NCBI RefSeq assembly: GCF_003253745.1
Contig: NZ_MZXV01000080.1
Span: 330,001 to 394,000 of the forward strand
Source of the DNA: Mesorhizobium kowhaii
GTDB taxonomy: Bacteria > Pseudomonadota > Alphaproteobacteria > Rhizobiales > Rhizobiaceae
Length of the DNA: 64,000 nucleotides
Reading direction: 5' to 3'
Both the position numbers and the translations under genes were made by a program. This document shows, piece by piece, positions 57,373 to 64,000 of the stretch. Under the pieces are notes generated by a model. That model searched no databases. It saw only the letters and a program-made list of their open reading frames with translations, and had not been told where the DNA came from. How positions within the stretch are numbered: position 1 is the first letter of the stretch; every line of letters begins with the position of its first letter.

Positions 57373-58644
57373 GCGACGCCATGATATCTGACCATGTCGA
57401 AGTCGCCATCATCGGCGGAGGCCCTGGTGGCCTGACACTGGCGCAGGGCCTGAAGAAGAACGGCATCAATGTCGCAGTCTTCGAGAAGGATCGCGCCCGC
57501 ACCGATTATGTCCAGGGTTTTCGTCTGCGCATCCGCCAGCGCGGCATCGATTCGCTGATCGCCAATTTGCCGCCGGACCTCTACGCGGCTTTTGTCGCCA
57601 CACTTGGCCAGGCCCCGGATCGCAATATCCTGCTCGACGAGAACTTCGAGACTTTGGGCGAGGACGCCTGGGGCGGCGGCAACGCGGCGGGCGAGGCGGA
57701 CGACACGCATATCGAAAAGTCGGTGAGCCGCATCACGCTGCGCCAAGTGCTGCTGTCCGGCCTCGACGGTATCGTGCGCTACGGCAAGGTCTTTTCACGC
57801 TATGAGGAGCAGCCGGACGGCTCGGTTACGGCGCATTTCGAGGACGGCTCGACAATTCATGTCGATGTTCTGGTCGGTGCCGACGGCGCCCGCTCGCGCG
57901 TGCGCCAACAGCTGGTGCCGCATGCGCGAAGCTTCGACACAGGTGTGCGGCGCCTGGCCGGCAAGATGACGCTGCACGCGGCAGCCCTTCACCAGATCTC
58001 GCCGCTGCTGCTCGACTACAATGCCGGCATCAGGCCGACGGAAGGTCACGGGCTGATGGTCACCAGCCACCGGGTCAATGTCGAGGCCTATCGCAAATAT
58101 GGGCTGATCGGGCTGGACGACGACACCCACAAGGACATTGCCGGTTTCCATTTCAACAACACCACCAGCTATGTCTGGTGGAACACCGCATACGAGAAGG
58201 ACGAGCTGGCCACGGATGACGTGCTGGCAAAGCTCTCCGGCTCAGAGTTGCTCGACCTGCTGCTGTCGAAGATCGGCCACTGGCATCCGGAGATCCTCAA
58301 TCTCATCCGCTACACAGATCCGTCGACGGTCGCCCTGCTTCACGTCCACAGCTCGGAGCCTGTCGAGCCATGGCCGACGAAACGGGTGACACTGCTTGGC
58401 GACGCCATCCATGCCATGACCTATTTCCGTGCGCTCGGCGGCAACACCGCGATCTACGACGCCGGGCTGCTGGTGCCGGAACTGGTGGCCACCAAACGCG
58501 GCGACAAGCCGCTTCTCAAGGCGCTGTCGGACTATGAGGCATAAGATGCTGGAGCACGGCGCCGATGCGGTACGATCTTCGCTGACGGCGATGCAGAAGA
58601 ATGTGCTCTCGGGCCGCCGCCGCCAAAAGGAAGCCGCCGAATAG
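57369..58644 (+). pseudogene. Class A FAD-dependent monooxygenase with C-terminal frameshift
   Basis: A GTG start (57369) overlaps the previous stop. GxGxxG IIGGGPGGLTLAQGL, the DG motif VLVGADGARSRVR and the GD motif LLGDAIHAMTYFRALGGN are intact, as in TetX/PHBH enzymes. Translation ends at TAA 58542-58544 after SDYEA. One base more than expected lies there: in the next frame the sequence continues MLEHGADAVRSSLTAMQKNV to a stop at 58644, a typical C-terminal helix of this family. The catalytic core (391 aa) is complete and may still fold. A sequencing error is possible. Confidence 0.8.
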
Positions 58645-58679
58645 CGACCCCTGAAAATCACCCGACAGTCCTCCTGCCT

Positions 58680-59771
58680 CTACGCCGCTTCCACCAGCCT
58701 GGCCGACTGGAAGTCATGCAGGAGGATGGCGATCTCGAAGCCGCGCCGCTGCAGCCAGTGCGCCGTCGTCGCCGCGCGAACGCCAAGCAGATCGTCGATC
58801 AGAACGACCCGGGCGCCGCGCACCGCGATGCTGCGGTAGGCGACGCCGAGCAACTGCCCGCCCTCCGACGCGATCGAGCCCGGAATGTGCGCTTTGGCGA
58901 ATTCCTCCGGCGTGCGCACGTCGAGCAAATAGGTCGTCCGCTTATCGTCCTTCGCCCAGGCTTCGGCCGCCGCCGCATCGATGCGGGGAAAGCTGTCGCC
59001 TCCGGCAAGTTTTGCGATGTGCTCACCGGCGAAGCGCCTGGCGTTCTCGCTGGCCGGACCATAGACGGCGGTCTTGCCGGTTTCCAGCGCAAGACCAGCC
59101 TCGCGCCACGCCTTGGTGCCGTCGTGCAGATAGGCGACCCTGTTGGGCACGCCGGCGTCGATCAGCGTTTGCGCGCCGATGATGGCGCGCGGCAGGCCGG
59201 CGCAGGAGACAACCACCTGCGTCTCCGGCGACGGCACCAGGTCGGCGAAGCGCAGCACCAGCTCGGCGCCCGGCACGCTGATGGCGCCCGGCACATGGTC
59301 CTTGTCGAACTCCGCCACCGTTCGGCTGTCGAGCACGACCACGTCGGTGCCCTGGCGCCTGAGCGCCACGAGTTCTTCAGCGGTAATGACCGGCGTTCCC
59401 TTCTCGTCGCGGATCGCCAGCGAAAAATCGACGCCCGGCGTGTCGAAGGTCGGCAAGCCTTCCACGCCACCTTTCGTCCATTCCGGAATTCCACCGGCCA
59501 GTGCGAAAAGCTGGCTGCGACCATGCCCGGTCAACCGTTCGACAAGTTGCTCGGCAACGCCGCTGCCGTCATCGGCCAGCACGGTGCGCACCGATTTGCG
59601 CGGGATGAAGCGGTCGATCTCCGCTTCGACCTGATCCGCGGGCAGATTGGTGGCAAACAGCGGCGACGCATATCCGACAGTCGCGCTGTCTCGGATATCC
59701 AGCACCGCCAGTTCTTCCCCATCGGCCAGCCATTGGCGAAACGTTTCCGAATCGATCGTGCTCGCGTTCAT
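58680..59771 (-). CDS. Three-domain rhodanese-like sulfurtransferase
   Basis: A 363-residue protein of three rhodanese domains (about residues 1-110, 125-230 and 260-363). Only the middle domain has a catalytic cysteine in the expected loop (VVVSCAGLPRA). Domain 1 (VLADDGSGVAEQL) and domain 3 (VLIDDLLGVRAA) have Asp at that place and are inactive or structural. Rhodaneses move sulfane sulfur. Its ATG overlaps the stop of the LLM gene (ATGA), so sulfur handling is coupled to the monooxygenase. It converges with the class A monooxygenase gene. Confidence 0.92.
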   Translation of the reverse strand: MNASTIDSETFRQWLADGEELAVLDIRDSATVGYASPLFATNLPADQVEAEIDRFIPRKSVRTVLADDGSGVAEQLVERLTGHGRSQLFALAGGIPEWTKGGVEGLPTFDTPGVDFSLAIRDEKGTPVITAEELVALRRQGTDVVVLDSRTVAEFDKDHVPGAISVPGAELVLRFADLVPSPETQVVVSCAGLPRAIIGAQTLIDAGVPNRVAYLHDGTKAWREAGLALETGKTAVYGPASENARRFAGEHIAKLAGGDSFPRIDAAAAEAWAKDDKRTTYLLDVRTPEEFAKAHIPGSIASEGGQLLGVAYRSIAVRGARVVLIDDLLGVRAATTAHWLQRRGFEIAILLHDFQSARLVEAA

Positions 59772-61126
59772 GATGCTTTCCTCTCCTGATGCTCGGCGGC
59801 GCCGCGGACCGGACGCGCAAGGCCGAGATTCTCGCGCAACGTCCTGCCTTCGTAAGCGGTGCGGAACAGGCCCCGCCGCTGCAGTTCCGGGATGACGAGG
59901 TCGACGAAATCGGTGAGGCCCGTCGGCAGGATCGGCGGCATGACGTTGAAGCCGTCCGCCGCCCCGCCGGTGAACCACTCTTCCATCATGTCGGCGACAT
60001 CCTTCGGCGTGCCGACGATCTGGAAATGGCCACGTGCGCCGGCAATGGCGAGATACAATTGCCGGATGGTCAGGTTCCGGCTCGCGGCCAATTCGGAAAC
60101 GACCTTCAGGCGGCTCTTCACCGCATCGGAACTGCCGAGTTCCGGCAGCGGTCCGTCGAGCGGATGGCCGGATAGATCGACGCCGCCGAGCAAGCCGGAA
60201 ACCAGCGCCACGCCAACCACCGGATCGACCAGGCGTTGGATGGCGTCGAACTTGTCCTCGGCCTCCGTGCGCGTCGGCGCAACGACCGGGAAGACACCTG
60301 GCATGATCTTCAAGGAATCGGCAGAGCGGCCAAAGCCCCCCAGCCGGCCTTTCAGCTCGGTGTAAAAACCGCGCGCCGATTCAAGGGTGGGATGGGCGGT
60401 GAAAACCACCTCCGCCGTCCTGGCTGCCAGTTGCTGGCCGGCATCGGAAGAACCGGCCTGAACGATGACGGGATGGCCCTGCGGAGGGCGGGCGACGTTG
60501 AGCGGTCCCTTGACGCGGAAATGCCGGCCAACGTGGTCAGGGGCATGGATACCGTGCCGTTCGATGGCGATCCCCGAAGCCTTGTCGGCGACGAAGGCAT
60601 CGTCGTCCCAGCTGTCCCAGAGCTTCTGCGCCACGGCAACAAACTCTTCCGCGCGGTCGTAGCGGTCGGCATGGACGGGATGCTGGTCGCGGCTGAAATT
60701 GGCGGCCGCCGGCGCGTCGGCCGAGGTGACGTCATTCCAGCCTGTCCGGCCGCCGCTTAGATGGTCGACCGAAGCGAATAGGCGCGCCAGATGGAAAGGT
60801 TCCCAATAGGTGGTCGAGGCGGTCGCGACGAGCCCGATCCTCTGCGTGATGGTCGAGAGGGCCGACAAAAGCGTCAGCGGCTCGAAATGCACGACATGGC
60901 CGGTGCGTTCGAAAGTCTCGATCGGTTGCTCGCCATTGCGCGCGCTGAGGCTGTCGGCGAGGAAGACCATGTCGAAGAGACCGCGCTCGGCGGTGCGCGC
61001 GGCGTCCGCATAGTGCTGAAAACTCAGGCCCGGATTGGCGGGCACATCGGGATGGCGCCAGGCGGCGACATGATGGCCAGGTCCGCGGACGAAGGCTCCA
61101 AGCCTTATCTTTCGATCTTTAGTCAT
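59768..61126 (-). CDS. NtaA/SnaA/DszA-type FMNH2 monooxygenase
   Basis: A 452-residue LLM flavoprotein, almost the length of DszA. Typical blocks are LGAFVRGPGHHVAAWRHPDV, GLFDMVFLADSLSARN, FASVDHLSGGRTGWNDVTS and HPVIVQAGSSDAGQQLA. The family includes DBT-sulfone, nitrilotriacetate, EDTA and alkanesulfone-type monooxygenases. It needs FMNH2, which the reductase at 46270 could supply. GAGAG lies upstream of ATG 61126. It is first in a two-gene operon with the rhodanese. Confidence 0.93.
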   Translation of the reverse strand: MTKDRKIRLGAFVRGPGHHVAAWRHPDVPANPGLSFQHYADAARTAERGLFDMVFLADSLSARNGEQPIETFERTGHVVHFEPLTLLSALSTITQRIGLVATASTTYWEPFHLARLFASVDHLSGGRTGWNDVTSADAPAAANFSRDQHPVHADRYDRAEEFVAVAQKLWDSWDDDAFVADKASGIAIERHGIHAPDHVGRHFRVKGPLNVARPPQGHPVIVQAGSSDAGQQLAARTAEVVFTAHPTLESARGFYTELKGRLGGFGRSADSLKIMPGVFPVVAPTRTEAEDKFDAIQRLVDPVVGVALVSGLLGGVDLSGHPLDGPLPELGSSDAVKSRLKVVSELAASRNLTIRQLYLAIAGARGHFQIVGTPKDVADMMEEWFTGGAADGFNVMPPILPTGLTDFVDLVIPELQRRGLFRTAYEGRTLRENLGLARPVRGAAEHQERKAS

Positions 61127-61311
61127 CGGCGGCTCTCGGGCTGGTCGCAAAGGGGCTTCCTATCTAGCGCCTGCCAAACGCGCTGAGCGAAAGAATGCCT
61201 TTCGCCAGCTGGCAATTATTGTTTTTTGACATCGGGTTATGGGACAGCACGATGGCCACTGCCGAGGCGATGGGCTAGAGCCACGCACCGCCGGCGTCGC
61301 AAAGGTTCTTG
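61127..61311. promoter_or_regulatory. Divergent control region, LLM versus FAD/NAD(P)-binding gene
   Basis: 185 bp with the perfect palindrome GCCAGCTGGC (61204-61213) and a TTGACA hexamer at 61225-61230 on the plus strand. These could serve the divergent genes, but no regulator is identified. Confidence 0.35.
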
Positions 61312-62766
61312 ATGCCTCATACCCCCTCTTCCCCGCCGTCGATCATCCCCCCGCATTCGATCCCGCGCTCGATCATTATTGTGGGCGGTGGCTTTGCCGG
61401 CGCCCTTACCGCGATCAAATTGCTTGACCGTTCGACGGAGCCGCTGGCGATCACCATGATCGAGCGCCGGGCCCAGCTTGGTCGTGGCGTAGCCTACGGC
61501 ACCGCCGATCCGCAACACCTCGTCAACGGCGCGGCGCGCATCTTCTCGCTGCATCCGGACGATCCCGATCACCTCGTTCGCTGGCTGCTGGCGAATGGAC
61601 CCGACCACGGCTGGACGCCGCCCGCGGATGTGCCGGACTCCAGCCCGCCGCGTTGGCTGTTCGGCAGCTATGTCCAGTCGGAACTGACCAGAGCGATCCG
61701 AGAAGCTGACGGGCGTTCGTCACTGCGCCACATCAAGGCATCCGCCGTCGATATGCTGACCGGTCCATCCGGAGTCTGCGTCGGCACCAGCGACGGCCAG
61801 CAATTGCTGGCGGATGAGGCCGTGCTGGCGACAGGCGTTTTTCAGAGCGAGCCCTCCGCCACGGAAGCAGCAATCGTCAGCGATCCCCGCTATGTCGCAA
61901 ATCCCTGGGATTCAGCAGCGCTGGACCGGCTCGCCGGCAGCAAGGAACTGCTGCTGATCGGTTCCAGTCTGAGCATGGTCGACGTCGTCGCCAGCATGGA
62001 GGCACGCGGCTTCGAGGGCCGCTATCGCGTGGTGTCGCGGCGGGGACAGATTGTCGAGCCACGGCGCAACACCGAGGCGTGGCGCGACTTCCTCGTCGAC
62101 CGGCCATTGCCTAAAACCGCCAGCGCGCTGCTCGCCTCGGTCAAGGCCGAACGTCGGGCGATCGCTGCCGCCGGGCTGGACTGGCAAGGGCTGCCGCTGA
62201 CCATCCGGCCGTGGATCCTGGCCTTGTGGCAAGGCGCCACCGACAGGGAGCGTCTGAAGTTCACACGCCACCTCCGCGCTTTCTGGGACGTCACCGCGCA
62301 CCGTGCGGCACCGCCGAGCTTTGAGCGCGTTGCACTGGCGCAGAAGCAAGGCCGCTGGACGGCGGGAGCCGGACGGGTCCTTGGACTCTATCCCGAAGCC
62401 ACGGGCATCGCAGCCGAGATCCGCTGGCGCGATACCGGCGCGGTCGAACGCGTGCGCTTCGATGGTATCGTCAACTGCCGCGGCCATCAGGAGCATGATT
62501 GGCGGCGGATCGCCGATCCGTTTGTCCACGGCCTGCTCGAGAACGGCATCGTCAGACCGCACGCAACCGGCTTCGGCATCGACGCCACGCATGACGGCCG
62601 GGTGATTTCCGGTGACGGCAGGACCCATGGCAATCTCTTTGCCATCGGCCACCCGCTGCGCGGCGTCGCCTGGGAATCGAGTTCCATCGGCGAACAGCTT
62701 GCGCAAGCCATCGCCCTTGCCAACCTTCTGGTCGGGGCCAGCCCAAAGCTGCGTGCTCTGGCCTGA
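61312..62766 (+). CDS. FAD/NAD(P)-binding protein (YdhS-like)
   Basis: A 484-residue dinucleotide-binding protein. The N-terminal Rossmann motif is IIVGGGFAGALTAIKL, followed by RGVAYGTADPQHLVN (the NAD_binding_9 pattern), a second nucleotide motif (LLLIGSSLSMVDVVA) and a C-terminal ATG-like end (IGHPLRGVAWESSSIGEQLA). Members are uncharacterised oxidoreductases often beside sulfur or siderophore genes. ATG 61312 with AAAGG upstream is chosen over TTG 61309. It may take part in the sulfur locus, but this is only positional. Confidence 0.85.
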   Translation: MPHTPSSPPSIIPPHSIPRSIIIVGGGFAGALTAIKLLDRSTEPLAITMIERRAQLGRGVAYGTADPQHLVNGAARIFSLHPDDPDHLVRWLLANGPDHGWTPPADVPDSSPPRWLFGSYVQSELTRAIREADGRSSLRHIKASAVDMLTGPSGVCVGTSDGQQLLADEAVLATGVFQSEPSATEAAIVSDPRYVANPWDSAALDRLAGSKELLLIGSSLSMVDVVASMEARGFEGRYRVVSRRGQIVEPRRNTEAWRDFLVDRPLPKTASALLASVKAERRAIAAAGLDWQGLPLTIRPWILALWQGATDRERLKFTRHLRAFWDVTAHRAAPPSFERVALAQKQGRWTAGAGRVLGLYPEATGIAAEIRWRDTGAVERVRFDGIVNCRGHQEHDWRRIADPFVHGLLENGIVRPHATGFGIDATHDGRVISGDGRTHGNLFAIGHPLRGVAWESSSIGEQLAQAIALANLLVGASPKLRALA

Positions 62767-62977
62767 GGTTGCTCACCCTGCAAAAGGACAGAAACGAAAA
62801 GCGCGGCATCGAGATGCGGCTCTTTTCCGGTCCTATGTAGCAAAGCACCAACTTCCCGCACGACCTAAAGGGTGGATTCCCATAACATCGTCACGGAAGT
62901 TCACGACGCTATTCCGGGCGATCCAGCCGAATAGCTAGCCATAGGGTTGGCCGGCTGAATGTGCTATGATTCGGCAC
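62767..62977. other. Intergenic region with possible terminator
   Basis: An imperfect hairpin, GAAAAGCGCGGCATC (62795-62809) with GATGCGGCTCTTTTC (62812-62826), two mismatches in 15 and ending in TTTT, follows the FAD/NAD(P)-binding gene. It could be its terminator. Nothing else was recognised. Confidence 0.35.
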
Positions 62978-63156
62978 ATGGGAAAGAAGGCAAAGCAGAA
63001 AGCAAAGCAGGCGATTGAAGCCCCATTAGAAGGCAGGCTTGAAAGGGAAGCTACTATGCCCGCAAGGTCGGCATCACTAGAGACGAGGCTCTCACGATCA
63101 TCCGGGAAGCCCACCAGCCGAAGCTTTCCATAGTCCGCAAGGACAAGGCCGGATAG
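62978..63156 (+). pseudogene. Frameshifted small DUF3606-like protein
   Basis: ATG 62978 begins MGKKAKQKAKQAIEAPLEGR, then the frame becomes serine/arginine-rich. In a neighbouring frame from about 63050 a coherent helical sequence follows (YYARKVGITRDEALTIIREA, then KLSIVRKDKAG) to TAG 63154-63156. One missing A near 63050 would join them into a ~60-residue protein of the DUF3606-like type. Low to moderate support. Confidence 0.4.
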
Positions 63157-63222
63157 TCACCCCGACACCTTTGGTGCTTTTGCTACATAAGACCGATCTT
63201 TTCTTTCTGGTTGCCCGCAGAT

Positions 63223-64000
63223 TCAGGCGTTCGGATCGAGATAGGCGTCGGCGAAATTGGCCGACAGGCCTTCGGCGCCGGGCGCGTAGTTCTTCACCGT
63301 TTTGCGGGCGATGATGATGGTCGGCGGCGCGATCAGATTGATGATCGGCAACTCGTCGGCGATGATCTCCTGGAATTTGAAGAACAGCTGCTTGCGCTTG
63401 GCCTCGTCGAGCTCGACCGATGCGGCTTCAAGCAACCGGTCGACCTCGGGATTCTCATAGTGCGCGCCGTTGGAGAACGGCAGCCCTTTCTTGATGTTCT
63501 TCGACCAGTAAAGTCGCTGCGCGCCGGCGCTCGGATCGAAGATGTTGCCGCAGGATTCCGTCGACAGGTCCCAGGTGCGGTCGGTGTAGATGGTTTTGAC
63601 ATAGGTGCCGAAGTCGAATTTTTCGATCTCGGCATCGATGCCGATCTTGGCCAACGCCTGCTTGAGGAAGTCGGCATAGCCCCATGGATTATAGGGATTG
63701 TTCGTGAGCCTGAGCTTGAAGCGGATGCCATCTGCTCCCCGCTTGAAGCCGGCCTCGTCAAGCAGTTTTTCCGACAGCGCCGTATCGAACGTCGCGGCCT
63801 TCACATCGGGATCGAAATACTTCTTGTTGACGACGCTGATCGGCGTCGGCGACACTTGGCCATAGCCGTAAAACACGATGGCGTTCACCGCGTCGAGGTC
63901 GATCGCATGCGCAATTGCCTGACGGACCTTCTTCTCCTTCAGGATCGGGTTTTCGAGATTGATGATCAGCTGGTGCAACGGGCCGCTATAGGCGAAGACC
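63223..64000 (-). CDS. ABC substrate-binding protein (SBP family 5), C-terminal part
   Basis: The C-terminal 258 residues of a peptide-type binding protein; the N-terminus and signal peptide lie beyond the window. It shows VRQAIAHAIDLDAVNAIVFY, AEKLLDEAG-like SEKLLDEAGFKRGADGI and QRLYWSKNIKKGLPFSNGAH. It is clearly related to the binding protein at 52235. A second transporter locus for a similar substrate probably continues past 64000. Confidence 0.9.
   Translation of the reverse strand, partial: VFAYSGPLHQLIINLENPILKEKKVRQAIAHAIDLDAVNAIVFYGYGQVSPTPISVVNKKYFDPDVKAATFDTALSEKLLDEAGFKRGADGIRFKLRLTNNPYNPWGYADFLKQALAKIGIDAEIEKFDFGTYVKTIYTDRTWDLSTESCGNIFDPSAGAQRLYWSKNIKKGLPFSNGAHYENPEVDRLLEAASVELDEAKRKQLFFKFQEIIADELPIINLIAPPTIIIARKTVKNYAPGAEGLSANFADAYLDPNA

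Noticed and set aside
46270-61126. Reading the locus as a nitrilotriacetate/EDTA-degradation cluster because of the NtaA-type enzyme
   Set aside because: The DszB-like triad, rhodanese and SfnG-like gene point to sulfur instead; NTA use remains a lesser alternative for the single enzyme at 59768.

Overview
The window looks like the chromosome of a Mesorhizobium-type rhizobium (Alphaproteobacteria, Hyphomicrobiales). The evidence is high GC, the gene order lysC-ptsP-prfA-prmC-DUF4167-clpB, ubiG diverging from that block, DUF982 and DUF4167 proteins that are typical of this order, an RpoH-type promoter before clpB, and several copies of palindromic intergenic elements of the kind scattered through rhizobial genomes. 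Everything here was read by eye from the sequence; family names rest on motif recognition, not on database searches.

Positions 1-36188 are mostly conserved chromosome. They hold cell-wall enzymes (a partial M23 peptidase and an L,D-transpeptidase), an MFS efflux pump, a TMEM175-like channel, the minus-strand block lysC to clpB, a CHASE3 hybrid histidine kinase, ubiG, a flavin reductase, a divergent MarR/EamA pair, a small redox and repair run (DUF1178, nitrilase, grxC, ComF-like), an orphan Flp pilin, the run argJ-GNAT-mutT, a secreted caspase-fold protein with a probable frameshift, a TetR regulator, a PpiC foldase, secA, and a flippase with a CelD-like GNAT protein.

Positions 36189-46200 are accessory DNA. 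They contain short rhizobial proteins (DUF982, DUF3606), a class III adenylate cyclase with a TPR/TolB-like C-terminal half, and a 53-nt 3' half of a tRNA-Leu(CAA) gene next to a tyrosine integrase, which marks one edge of an integrated element. Beyond the integrase lie an orphan receiver protein, a broken SRAP peptidase gene, a truncated-haemoglobin remnant and several small hypothetical genes. A 16-bp copy of the tRNA 3' end recurs at 37559, so the region may have been hit more than once.

Positions 46270-61126 are the most interesting part. They hold an FMN reductase, an aldo/keto reductase, a complete oligopeptide-type ABC transporter with a divergent Tat-exported binding protein, an SfnG-like FMNH2 monooxygenase, a protein carrying the Cys/His/Arg catalytic triad of the desulfinase DszB, an acyl-CoA-dehydrogenase-fold protein (DszC/SfnB type), a class A flavin monooxygenase, a three-domain rhodanese, and an NtaA/SnaA/DszA-type monooxygenase of DszA-like length. 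Together these cover every activity type of the 4S desulfurisation route (two FMNH2 monooxygenase types, a desulfinase and a flavin reductase) plus uptake. I propose an organosulfur import and desulfurisation locus of unknown substrate. A FAD/NAD(P)-binding protein and a second, partial peptide-type binding protein close the window.

Single-base frameshifts are inferred in the caspase-like gene, the class A monooxygenase and a small ORF near 63000, so raw-read support should be checked before calling them real mutations.
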